DNA from: Bacteroidales bacterium UBA5621
Lineage (GTDB): Bacteria; Bacteroidota; Bacteroidia; Bacteroidales; VadinHA17
Assembly (NCBI GenBank): GCA_002424525.1
Contig: DIKJ01000181.1
Location: forward strand, 1-21,192
Length of the DNA: 21,192 bases
Direction of reading: 5' to 3'
Position 1 is the first letter of the stretch. Each line of letters begins with the position of its first letter. Shown piece after piece: positions 6,955-14,158 of the stretch. Below the pieces are notes generated by a model. It made no database searches. It worked only from the letters and a program-made list of their open reading frames with translations, and had not been told where the DNA came from. Both the position numbers and the translations under genes were made by a program.

Positions 6955-8786
6955 AAAGAAGACTGACAGCTTTATTCCTTTATGCCATTTTCTGGCTTTT
7001 GTTTTTCTTCACAGCCAGAGCATACTTTATTCTTACACACTTCCATGAAGCTTTTGAGTTCGGTGCCGGAACCCTCTTAGCTACATTTACACATGGGATC
7101 AGGCTGGATATCTCTGCTACAGCCTATATTTTTATTTTTCCCGTTCTTCTGCTGATCCCGGGAGTCTGGTTCAGCGGGGAGTGGTACCGTTATTTTATGC
7201 GGTGGTACACATGGCTCTGCATACTCATTTCTGCATCCATTGTGGTTTCCGATTCGGTGCTTTACAAATACTGGGGATTCCGAATGGATTATACTCCGCT
7301 TTTGTACCTTAAGACCCCGAAAGAGGCTGCGGCATCGGTATCTGCTTTGACCATGATACTGGTCCTATTTGCTGTTGTGGCGATCACTGCCCTGTTCATT
7401 TTTTTGTACAATAAGTTCATCGATAAGTGGTTCAGCGGTTTGGAAAGGGTCAGGCTATGGCCGGCAGCAGCCCTGTTTTTCCTGCTTTTTTGGGGAGCCC
7501 TCATAATTCCGATCAGGGGAGGAGTGGGAATAGCACCAATAAACGCCGGTACAGTCTATTTCAACACTAACCTGTTTGTCAACCATACAGCCATCAATGT
7601 GGTATGGAACGTAGGAAGCTCTCTCTTTAATGCGAAGCCGACGAAGAACCCTTATGTGTTTGAGGACCCTGAACTTGCTCTGGCTCTCAGAGATTCTCTG
7701 ACCCGTCCTGGCGGTGATGTGCAAAAAGTGCTGAGGCAGAACAGGCCAAATGTGCTCTTCATAATTCTCGAGAGTTTCGGAAATGTTCTTGTAGGGCCCC
7801 TGGGAGGGGATACCCTTACAACACCATGCCTTAACAGACTGGCTAAGGAGGGGTTGTTGTTCACAAATTTTTATGCCTCAGGCAACCGCACCGATAAGGC
7901 TATGCCTGCAATCCTTAACGGTTATCCGGCACAGCCGGCCGTCTCAATAATAAAAGAGCCGAAAAAAACACAGTCACTGCAGGGTATTGTTGGAATACTT
8001 GGCAACAAGGGTTACAACACCTCCTTCTGGTACGGGGGTGAAATCAATTTCGCCAATTTCAATTCGTTCGTTATCAGTTCCGGATTTCAGGAGATCGTTA
8101 CCATGCATGACTTCGACCCTGTTAATTACAACTCGAAATGGGGAGTTCATGACCATGTGCTGTTTGATGCTTTCAGAGAATCGATGAACAGGGCGATAGA
8201 ACCTTTCCTGAAGGTTGTGCTTACCCTGTCGAGCCATGAACCGTTCGAGATACCTGTACCGCCTGTTTTCGAAGGTAAGGATGACCTGACAAAATTCAGG
8301 AATTCAGTTCATTATACTGACAGTACGGTAGGGGAGTTTATTGAATGGGCAAAGGGGACGGAGTGGTGGGAGAATACACTGGTCATCCTCCTTGCTGATC
8401 ATTGCAGACGAAACTCTCCCGACGTACTCGTTTATTCCGAGGAGATATTCAGGATACCGATGCTCTGGCTGGGAGGTGCCCTCGGTGTGGCAGGGGTTGA
8501 GGTTGACAAATTCGGGAGCCAGGTTGATATCCCACTTACCCTTCTAAACCAGATGGAGACAGAGTATCACTTCCCGTTCGCAAAGGATCTTCTGTCTGAA
8601 AAATCAAATTCATTTGCCTTCTACACCTTCAATGAAGGATTTGCGTTTATTACCGACAGCTCCAGACTGATATACGATCATAAGCTTGGGAAACCGGTAA
8701 TCAGCCAGGGATCTGATCCTGAAATCGCTGAAAAATTTGGCAAAGCCTATCTTCAGGTCCTTTATGATGATTTTCTGAGTCGCTGA
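6951..8786 (+). CDS. LtaS-like membrane sulfatase-fold transferase
   Basis: This protein has 611 residues: about five transmembrane helices in the first 210 residues and then an extracytoplasmic alkaline-phosphatase/sulfatase-fold domain (about 265-580). Landmarks of the lipoteichoic-acid-synthase/phosphoglycerol-transferase group are present: metal ligand E274 in LFIILESFG, the nucleophile T314 in GNRTDKAMP, H429 in SSHEPFE, and D483-H484 in LLADH. The Thr in place of formylglycine Cys/Ser argues for a phospho-group transferase rather than a true sulfatase. Gram-negative relatives move phosphoglycerol or phosphoethanolamine from lipids onto periplasmic glucans or lipid A sugars; teichoic acid is not expected in this organism. 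The ATG at 6951 overlaps the stop codon of the EamA gene, implying translational coupling. The downstream deacetylase also concerns glycans, which hints at an envelope-modification role. Confidence 0.85.
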   Translation: MKRRLTALFLYAIFWLLFFFTARAYFILTHFHEAFEFGAGTLLATFTHGIRLDISATAYIFIFPVLLLIPGVWFSGEWYRYFMRWYTWLCILISASIVVSDSVLYKYWGFRMDYTPLLYLKTPKEAAASVSALTMILVLFAVVAITALFIFLYNKFIDKWFSGLERVRLWPAAALFFLLFWGALIIPIRGGVGIAPINAGTVYFNTNLFVNHTAINVVWNVGSSLFNAKPTKNPYVFEDPELALALRDSLTRPGGDVQKVLRQNRPNVLFIILESFGNVLVGPLGGDTLTTPCLNRLAKEGLLFTNFYASGNRTDKAMPAILNGYPAQPAVSIIKEPKKTQSLQGIVGILGNKGYNTSFWYGGEINFANFNSFVISSGFQEIVTMHDFDPVNYNSKWGVHDHVLFDAFRESMNRAIEPFLKVVLTLSSHEPFEIPVPPVFEGKDDLTKFRNSVHYTDSTVGEFIEWAKGTEWWENTLVILLADHCRRNSPDVLVYSEEIFRIPMLWLGGALGVAGVEVDKFGSQVDIPLTLLNQMETEYHFPFAKDLLSEKSNSFAFYTFNEGFAFITDSSRLIYDHKLGKPVISQGSDPEIAEKFGKAYLQVLYDDFLSR

Positions 8787-8809
8787 TTCACATTATTACC
8801 CAAACGTGG

Positions 8810-8840
8810 TTGGCCTGTCAGTTTTTATTGGTTACATTTG
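8810..8840 (+). promoter_or_regulatory. Bacteroides-type promoter for the deacetylase gene
   Basis: TTG at 8810-8812 and TACATTTG at 8833-8840 are separated by exactly 20 bp, an ideal match to the Bacteroidota consensus TTG-N19-21-TAnnTTTG. The expected start of transcription (about 4-7 nt past the box) falls at 8844-8847, right at the ATG 8846, so the mRNA may have almost no leader. It lies in the 59-bp gap after the LtaS-like gene. Confidence 0.6.
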
Positions 8841-8845
8841 TAATA

Positions 8846-10150
8846 ATGGAAGCGGGAACCATTAAAATATTTGCATCCGTTAACGCCCCCCGTCTCAGGT
8901 ATATTGCCGGAATAATACTTGAAGATATCCTCGGGCTGGAATGGGAATTGATTACCGACAGGCGCAGGCTTGGAAAACACAGGGTGATTAATTACTCCGG
9001 AATGAACATTAGCGGTGCATTTAAAATTGTTCCGGATCCCCTTCTTTTTGAAACAGGTATATCTCCAAGGGAAATCAGCGTGACAGAATGGCATGATATG
9101 CCGGTTTTTTTTCAGGCAACCAACGGATCGGACCTGCCGTTTGATATTTTTGCGGCATCTTTCTTCCTTCTCAGCCGTTATGAGGAGTATCTTGATTTTC
9201 AGCCGGATGAACATGGACGGTTCAGGGCTTCAGACTCGCTGGCCTTCAGGAACGGGTTCCTCGGCAGACCCGTGATCGACCTGTGGACAAAAGAGTTTGC
9301 CAGAACCCTTCTGAAGAAGTTTCAGACCATCGCATTCAGGCGGAATGATTTCAGCGCGCTGGTGACAATAGATGCAGACGAACCCTTTGCTTATCCCGGC
9401 AGAGGCCACTTCGGAAGCCTGGGCGGATTTTTCAGGGACATTGCCCAAAAGACAGGATTATCCGGCAGGAAGCATAAACGCACTTTGCAAGGTGAGAAAG
9501 ATCCCTATGATGTCTTTGACTATATTGATGAGACACTTGAGAGGTTCGGAGCTGATTCCATATTCTTCTTCCCGGTTGGTGATCCTTCAGAATATGATAA
9601 AAATCCGTCATACAGAAATGAAGCATACCGTGAACTTATCCTGAGAATTTCCGGAAAATACCCGACAGGTATTCACCCATCCTACCATTCAGCTGAAAAC
9701 TCCTCTGTCATGATCACAGAAACCGGCAGGCTTAAGAGTCTGCTCGGCAGTGAAATTACCCGGAACAGGTTCCACTATTTAAGGATTGCATTTCCGCGAT
9801 CGTACAGCTCTCTGGATGACACAGGCATAACAGAGGATTATTCGATGGGCTATCCCGATGAACCCGGTTTCAGGGCAGGTATTGCACGACCCTTCTTTTT
9901 TTATAATATTATCAAAGATGAGGTGACACCCCTCAGGATAATACCTTTCCAGGTTATGGACTGCACACTTTCCGAAAATAAGGGACTGGATTCGGAGAGT
10001 GCAAAGATACTGATCAGTAAGATAATAAAGGAGGTAAAGGATACGGGAGGGACATTCGTTAGCATATGGCACAATACGTCGCTTCTTGACAATCCTGATT
10101 GCAGAAAATGGAGAGATGTTTTTGAATATACACTAACGCGATCCTCCTGA
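8846..10150 (+). CDS. Polysaccharide deacetylase-like protein (DUF7033 type)
   Basis: Read from ATG 8846 this is 434 residues; the frame is open from TTG 8810, but those 12 extra codons coincide with the promoter and are unlikely to be translated. The N-terminal 160 residues resemble the DUF7033 region often fused to polysaccharide deacetylases in Bacteroidota (PRLRYIAGIIL, DIFAASFFLLSRYEEYL). The rest resembles the NodB-like fold, with D176-A-D178 after a VTI strand as likely metal/catalytic acids and H277-P-S-Y-H281 as the HxxxH-type metal motif, then FPRSYSS and GYPDEPGFRAG segments. No signal peptide is seen, so the site of action is probably cytoplasmic, unlike exported NodB enzymes. Family members would remove acetyl groups from N-acetylated sugars in glycan or lipid-linked precursors; the substrate is unknown. 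It converges on ftsE with a 21-bp gap. Confidence 0.8.
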   Translation: MEAGTIKIFASVNAPRLRYIAGIILEDILGLEWELITDRRRLGKHRVINYSGMNISGAFKIVPDPLLFETGISPREISVTEWHDMPVFFQATNGSDLPFDIFAASFFLLSRYEEYLDFQPDEHGRFRASDSLAFRNGFLGRPVIDLWTKEFARTLLKKFQTIAFRRNDFSALVTIDADEPFAYPGRGHFGSLGGFFRDIAQKTGLSGRKHKRTLQGEKDPYDVFDYIDETLERFGADSIFFFPVGDPSEYDKNPSYRNEAYRELILRISGKYPTGIHPSYHSAENSSVMITETGRLKSLLGSEITRNRFHYLRIAFPRSYSSLDDTGITEDYSMGYPDEPGFRAGIARPFFFYNIIKDEVTPLRIIPFQVMDCTLSENKGLDSESAKILISKIIKEVKDTGGTFVSIWHNTSLLDNPDCRKWRDVFEYTLTRSS

Positions 10151-10151
10151 C

Positions 10152-10170
10152 CTGATTGCCGGCCGATCAG
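10152..10170. terminator. Hairpin between convergent genes
   Basis: The 21-bp gap between the deacetylase stop and the ftsE stop is almost wholly a stem-loop: arms CTGATTG and CGATCAG (7 bp with one G-U pair on the plus strand) around the loop CCGGC. Because it lies directly after both stop codons it could end transcripts from both sides, but there is no T-run on either strand, so intrinsic termination is uncertain. Confidence 0.35.
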
Positions 10171-10171
10171 A

Positions 10172-10888
10172 CTATAGCTTTTCGAAATCTATCTCTTCAT
10201 CGTCCCTGACCTCCATAAGCCTTCCGTTTTCGCATTTCACCGTTCTCGCGGGGAATTTCTTGAGGATTGTATAGTTATGGGTGGCAATAACGACCGCTCT
10301 TCCCGTATTGCTGATATCCCTCAGTAGCCTGATAATGCCCTCTGATGTTTCGGGATCGAGGTTTCCCGTGGGCTCGTCAGCCAGGACAATATCGGGATCG
10401 TTAAGCAGAGCCCTTCCAATAACAACCCTCTGCTGTTCTCCGCCGGATAGCTGGTGCGGCATCTTGTAGCCCTTCAGTCCGAGCCCCACTTTCTCAAGAA
10501 CCTCTCCGATACGGGCATCCGTTTCATTCTTGTTCTTCCATCCTGTAGCTTTAAGCACAAACTCAAGATTATCATACACGGTCCTGTCGGTGAGAAGCTG
10601 AAAATCCTGAAAGACTATCCCAAGCTTCCTTCTGAGAAAAGGGATCTCCCTGGCACTGATCTTTGACAGGTTGAACCCTGCAACAAGCCCATCTCCCTCC
10701 TTCAGCGGAAGCTGTGAATTGATGGTCTTGATAAGACTCGTCTTTCCGCTTCCTACCCTCCCCACAAGATACATGAATTCACTCTTGTGCACGGTGAGAT
10801 TAACATCCGTCAGCACCAGATGATCCTGTTGCCAGATATTGCAGTTCTTTAACTCAATTATGGCATCCAGCGGAAGGTTTTCCTGCAT
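10172..10888 (-). CDS. ftsE: Cell-division ABC ATPase FtsE
   Basis: This is a 238-residue ABC ATPase of the FtsE/LolD class. Walker A is G43-RVGSGKT50, the Q-loop is Q94 in IVFQDFQLL, the signature is LSGGEQQ (147-153), Walker B is IVLADE (167-172) and the switch histidine is H204 in [23 protein letters not shown] and the [11 protein letters not shown] block are typical of FtsE, which with the membrane protein FtsX forms a transporter-like complex at the division site that turns on peptidoglycan hydrolases. No FtsX-like gene is adjacent, so its partner must be encoded elsewhere. LolD or MacB-like ATPases are the alternatives, but neither a lolC/E nor a permease gene is nearby. The start is ATG 10886-10888. 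A near-match minus-strand -7 box (TTAATTTG, 10907-10914) overlaps a palindrome upstream. Confidence 0.85.
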   Translation of the reverse strand: MQENLPLDAIIELKNCNIWQQDHLVLTDVNLTVHKSEFMYLVGRVGSGKTSLIKTINSQLPLKEGDGLVAGFNLSKISAREIPFLRRKLGIVFQDFQLLTDRTVYDNLEFVLKATGWKNKNETDARIGEVLEKVGLGLKGYKMPHQLSGGEQQRVVIGRALLNDPDIVLADEPTGNLDPETSEGIIRLLRDISNTGRAVVIATHNYTILKKFPARTVKCENGRLMEVRDDEEIDFEKL

Positions 10889-10896
10889 TATTTTCT

Positions 10897-10911
10897 ATTT
10901 GCTTCGCAAAT
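10897..10911. promoter_or_regulatory. 15-bp quasi-palindrome at the ftsE start
   Basis: ATTTGC, a TTC spacer and GCAAAT form a perfect 6-bp inverted repeat 9-23 bp upstream of the ftsE ATG. It overlaps the near-consensus -7 box of ftsE. It could be an operator or a small leader hairpin. No protein is known to bind it. Confidence 0.3.
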
Positions 10912-10922
10912 TAATGAAAGAA

Positions 10923-10950
10923 TTGATAATTAACATTTATATGTTGATAA
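10923..10950. repeat. TTGATAA direct repeat, 21-bp period
   Basis: TTGATAA occurs at 10923-10929 and 10944-10950, so the two copies start 21 bp apart, about two helical turns. A small hairpin (AACAT, TTAT loop, ATGTT) lies between them at 10932-10945. The layout resembles a pair of protein-binding half-sites in the divergent ftsE/TPR region, but the sequence is A/T-rich and chance is possible. Confidence 0.3.
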
Positions 10951-11072
10951 AATCAGTAATAAAGGCCTTCTGACGGCGTTTATAAGTAGTAATTTTACTT
11001 TTTGCCAGCAGGAATGGAATCATGTCTATCTGTTTAATTACTAGCAGAATATAATATAGATCTGATTTTATC
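10946..11072. repeat. 11-bp inverted repeat with 105-bp spacer
   Basis: GATAAAATCAG (10946-10956) and its exact reverse complement CTGATTTTATC (11062-11072) bracket the centre of the 228-bp divergent intergenic region. They may be paired binding sites for a looping regulator or the base of a long RNA stem. Apart from these repeats, I see no full-consensus promoter or ORF in 10889-11116. Confidence 0.45.
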
Positions 11073-11116
11073 GAATGTAATTTTTGTACCTGTTGTCAGA
11101 CAAAATGAATTAACTT

Positions 11117-14100
11117 ATGAACAGCAAAAGACTTTTATCGATAGCGGGCTTCATTTTATTGTGTCTTTCACATGCATTCAGCCAGGTCTCTTTTTCCGGG
11201 GAACAGCTGAATTCCCGGTTTAACAGGGGTATGGAGCTTTTCAGCAAGGAGAAGTATCCTGCGGCGATCAGGCTTTTTGATTCATACCTGGAGGACAACA
11301 GGGGAAATGACATAATCCTGCGGAGCGATGCTGAATATTTTGCAGCAATCTCCTCCCTGATGGTCTTCAATCCCGATGCTGAATACCGTATGATCAAATA
11401 CATACAGACAAACCCCGGAAGTCCCAGGATCAATGAAGCAAGACTTGCGCTTGCAGATTACTTCTATCAGAACAGGAACTACAGGAGGGCTGCCTTCTAT
11501 TATGAAACGGTCAACAGACAGGAGCTTACAGGCGAAAAACTTGCGGAATACTTCTTCCGTCATGGATACTCTCTCTATGCTACGGGCGACAGACCGCGGG
11601 CCCTCCTGATGTTCTCGGAAATCAAGGATATCGATACTGAGTACACTGCTCCGGCTGTATATTACTTTTCACACATTGCATACGAGCAAAACAATTACCA
11701 GACGGCACTTGATGGGTTTACAAGGCTTCGGTACGATGAGACCTTTGGTTCCGTAGTGCCGTTCTATATTGCTCAGATACTATACCTCAACAAGGATTAC
11801 GAAGGTATCCTTGCTATTGCACCCGATCTCCTTGAATCATCACCCAAAGAGAGAACCGTGGAACTTTACCGTTTCATCGGCGACGCATATTACAATAAGG
11901 AGATGTTCCGGGAAGCAATTCCTTATCTCGAGAACTATGCTGCCGGTGCAAAGGCAAGCGCAAGGGAGGACAAGTACCAGCTTGGATTCTGTTACTATAA
12001 GACCGATCAGATCGATAAAGCTATCAAGATCCTTCTCGAAGCCGGAGCAAGGAACGATATACTGAGTCAGAATATCTGGTTTCTGCTTGGTGACTGCTAT
12101 CTCAAAACGGGCGACAAGAAAAGGGCCCAGTTTGCCTTCGGAGAAGCTTCGAAGATGGACTACGACCAAAAACTGAAGGAAGAATCCCTGTTCAATTATG
12201 CCAGACTGACCTATGAGACCTCCTATTCGCCGTTCGGTGAGGCCATCAACGCTTTCCAGCAGTACATCGACCTTTACCCTGGTTCCGACAAGATCGAAGA
12301 AGCCTACAACTACCTCGTGGCTACCTTCATGGAGGTCAGAAACTACAGATCCGCCTTGGCGGCCCTTGACAAAATCAGGGTCAAGAATGACAGGCTTGAG
12401 GAAGCTTATCAGAAGGTCGCATTCTTCAGGGGACTGGAACTTTTCAGGAATATGGAGCTTGAGGCTTCAATAGCTCATCTCGACAAATCGCTTGAGTTCC
12501 AGAAATATAGCAGGGACATCAGGGCAAGATCATTATACTGGCGCGGAGAAGCCAGGTACCGGTCGAGCCGGTTTGACCTGGCCAGGGATGATTATGAGGC
12601 TTTTATAGGTATCCCGGGATCTGGAAGCCTTAGTGAGAACAACCTTGTCAGATATAACCTGGGCTATGCCTATTTCAATATGGGAGATTATACAAATGCC
12701 CTCACCCATTTCAGAAATTTTGAGGGGGGAACCACCCGTGCCGGTGCCGATGTTATTACCGACACCCGGTGCAGAATAGCTGATTGCTACTATATAACCA
12801 CAAGATATCCCGATGCAATAACCTATTATGACAAGGTAATCGATTACGGGAAGACTGATGCGGATTACGCAATGTTTCAGAAAGCCTTTTCTCTGGGTCT
12901 AATGAATAACAACAGGGGGAAGACAGATGTCCTTACCTCCCTCGTGTCAAGATTCCCGGGATCTGCATATGTGCCAATTGCCGTCTTTGAAAGAGGCAGA
13001 GCTTATGTAGTAATGGAGGATTTCAAAAGGGGAGAGGCAGATTTCAATACTGTCATTTCAAACTATCCTGCAAGCCCCTTTGTCCCGAGGGCAATTGTCC
13101 AGCTCGGTCTCCTCTATTATAATCAGGGAGATAACCAGCGGGCAGTTGCGCAATTCAAGAAAGTTATAGAGAATTTCCGGTCAACACCTGAAGCACGCAG
13201 TGCAATGACCGGTCTCAGAAACGCATATGTCGACCTGAACGATGTTGAATCTTATTTTACTTATGTTAAATCGCTTGGAGGATACGGGGATGTTAACCTT
13301 GCCGAAAAGGACTCACTCCTCTACACATCCGGAGAAAACCTTTATATGGCAGGAAGATGCGACAGAGCCACGGAAGTCTTCAGAAATTACCTTAGCGAAT
13401 TCCGGACCGGCAGCTTCAGGATCAATGCCCAGTTCTACCTCGCGGAGTGCCTCTACTCTTCAGGAAATGTGAATGAAGCACTTAAGCTCTACCAGGAGAT
13501 CATCACAGTGCCCAACACTCAGTTTCTGGAACAATCCCTGATAACTGCCGCATCAATTCTGTACGACAGGGAGGAATACCTCCAGGCATCCAGCCTTTAT
13601 GAGCGTCTCGAGAGCATTTCTGCCAACCCGGCAAACAGGCTTACAGCACTCAAGGGACAGCTACGGTCCGCCTATCAGGCCGGAGACGCTCAGACAACAA
13701 TCAGAACCGCAAACAAGATAACCCAGGCTGGCAACGTCCCGGACGAACTGACCAGGGAAGCTCTTTTCATGAGAGCCAAGGCGCGATACAGTCTAAATGA
13801 GTTTGAGGAAGCACTCACTGATTTTCGCAGGGTTGCAACCGAGGTTACCACCACTGAAGGAGCGGAGTCGAAATACAGGGTTGCAGAACTGCTCTATAAG
13901 AGGGGAACGGTAAGTGAATCTGAAAGAGTTATTACCGAATTCATCGATCAGAACACTCCGCATCAGTACTGGATGGCAAGGATCTTTCTCCTGCTGGCAG
14001 ACATCAGCATAAGCAAGGGTGATACCCTGCAGGCCAGGGCCACACTCCAGAGCCTGAATGAATATTACACTACAGATAATGATGGTATCCGCGACGAAGT

Positions 14101-14137
14101 CAGAGCTAAGCTCGCTTTACTGGATGGAGCAAATTAA
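11117..14137 (+). CDS. Large exported tetratricopeptide-repeat protein
   Basis: This 1006-residue protein begins with a signal peptide (hydrophobic core about 6-20, likely cleavage after HAFSQ, residue 23) and then consists almost entirely of helical TPR units, roughly twenty by eye. Typical units are FREAIPYLENY, FGEAINAFQQYIDLYPGS, YPDAITYYDKVI, QRAVAQFKKVIENF and VNEALKLYQEI, often with the proline-bearing PGS/PAS turn seen in YbgF/BamD-like outer-membrane TPR proteins. No enzymatic domain is visible. It should be a periplasmic or outer-membrane-facing scaffold. A likely lipoprotein Cys is not present after the signal, so it is probably soluble or peripherally bound. A barrel protein follows after 21 bp, strongly suggesting one transcript and a shared role. 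The start ATG 11117 sits right before the signal peptide. The precise function is unknown. Confidence 0.85.
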   Translation: MNSKRLLSIAGFILLCLSHAFSQVSFSGEQLNSRFNRGMELFSKEKYPAAIRLFDSYLEDNRGNDIILRSDAEYFAAISSLMVFNPDAEYRMIKYIQTNPGSPRINEARLALADYFYQNRNYRRAAFYYETVNRQELTGEKLAEYFFRHGYSLYATGDRPRALLMFSEIKDIDTEYTAPAVYYFSHIAYEQNNYQTALDGFTRLRYDETFGSVVPFYIAQILYLNKDYEGILAIAPDLLESSPKERTVELYRFIGDAYYNKEMFREAIPYLENYAAGAKASAREDKYQLGFCYYKTDQIDKAIKILLEAGARNDILSQNIWFLLGDCYLKTGDKKRAQFAFGEASKMDYDQKLKEESLFNYARLTYETSYSPFGEAINAFQQYIDLYPGSDKIEEAYNYLVATFMEVRNYRSALAALDKIRVKNDRLEEAYQKVAFFRGLELFRNMELEASIAHLDKSLEFQKYSRDIRARSLYWRGEARYRSSRFDLARDDYEAFIGIPGSGSLSENNLVRYNLGYAYFNMGDYTNALTHFRNFEGGTTRAGADVITDTRCRIADCYYITTRYPDAITYYDKVIDYGKTDADYAMFQKAFSLGLMNNNRGKTDVLTSLVSRFPGSAYVPIAVFERGRAYVVMEDFKRGEADFNTVISNYPASPFVPRAIVQLGLLYYNQGDNQRAVAQFKKVIENFRSTPEARSAMTGLRNAYVDLNDVESYFTYVKSLGGYGDVNLAEKDSLLYTSGENLYMAGRCDRATEVFRNYLSEFRTGSFRINAQFYLAECLYSSGNVNEALKLYQEIITVPNTQFLEQSLITAASILYDREEYLQASSLYERLESISANPANRLTALKGQLRSAYQAGDAQTTIRTANKITQAGNVPDELTREALFMRAKARYSLNEFEEALTDFRRVATEVTTTEGAESKYRVAELLYKRGTVSESERVITEFIDQNTPHQYWMARIFLLLADISISKGDTLQARATLQSLNEYYTTDNDGIRDEVRAKLALLDGAN

Positions 14138-14158
14138 TATACTGAACAAGGAAATCGT

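Noticed and set aside
8810..8845. TTG start adding 12 residues to the deacetylase
   Set aside because: The TTG is the -33 box of a full-consensus promoter and the extra residues do not resemble the family N-terminus.
8825..9214. 129-aa minus-strand frame across the deacetylase promoter and start
   Set aside because: It runs antisense to clear homology and would span the sulfatase-deacetylase junction. No minus-strand promoter is seen.
10983..11005. AAGTA/TACTT hairpin followed by T-run in the divergent region
   Set aside because: The stem is short and A/T-only, and it does not follow a gene, so it does not support a terminator.
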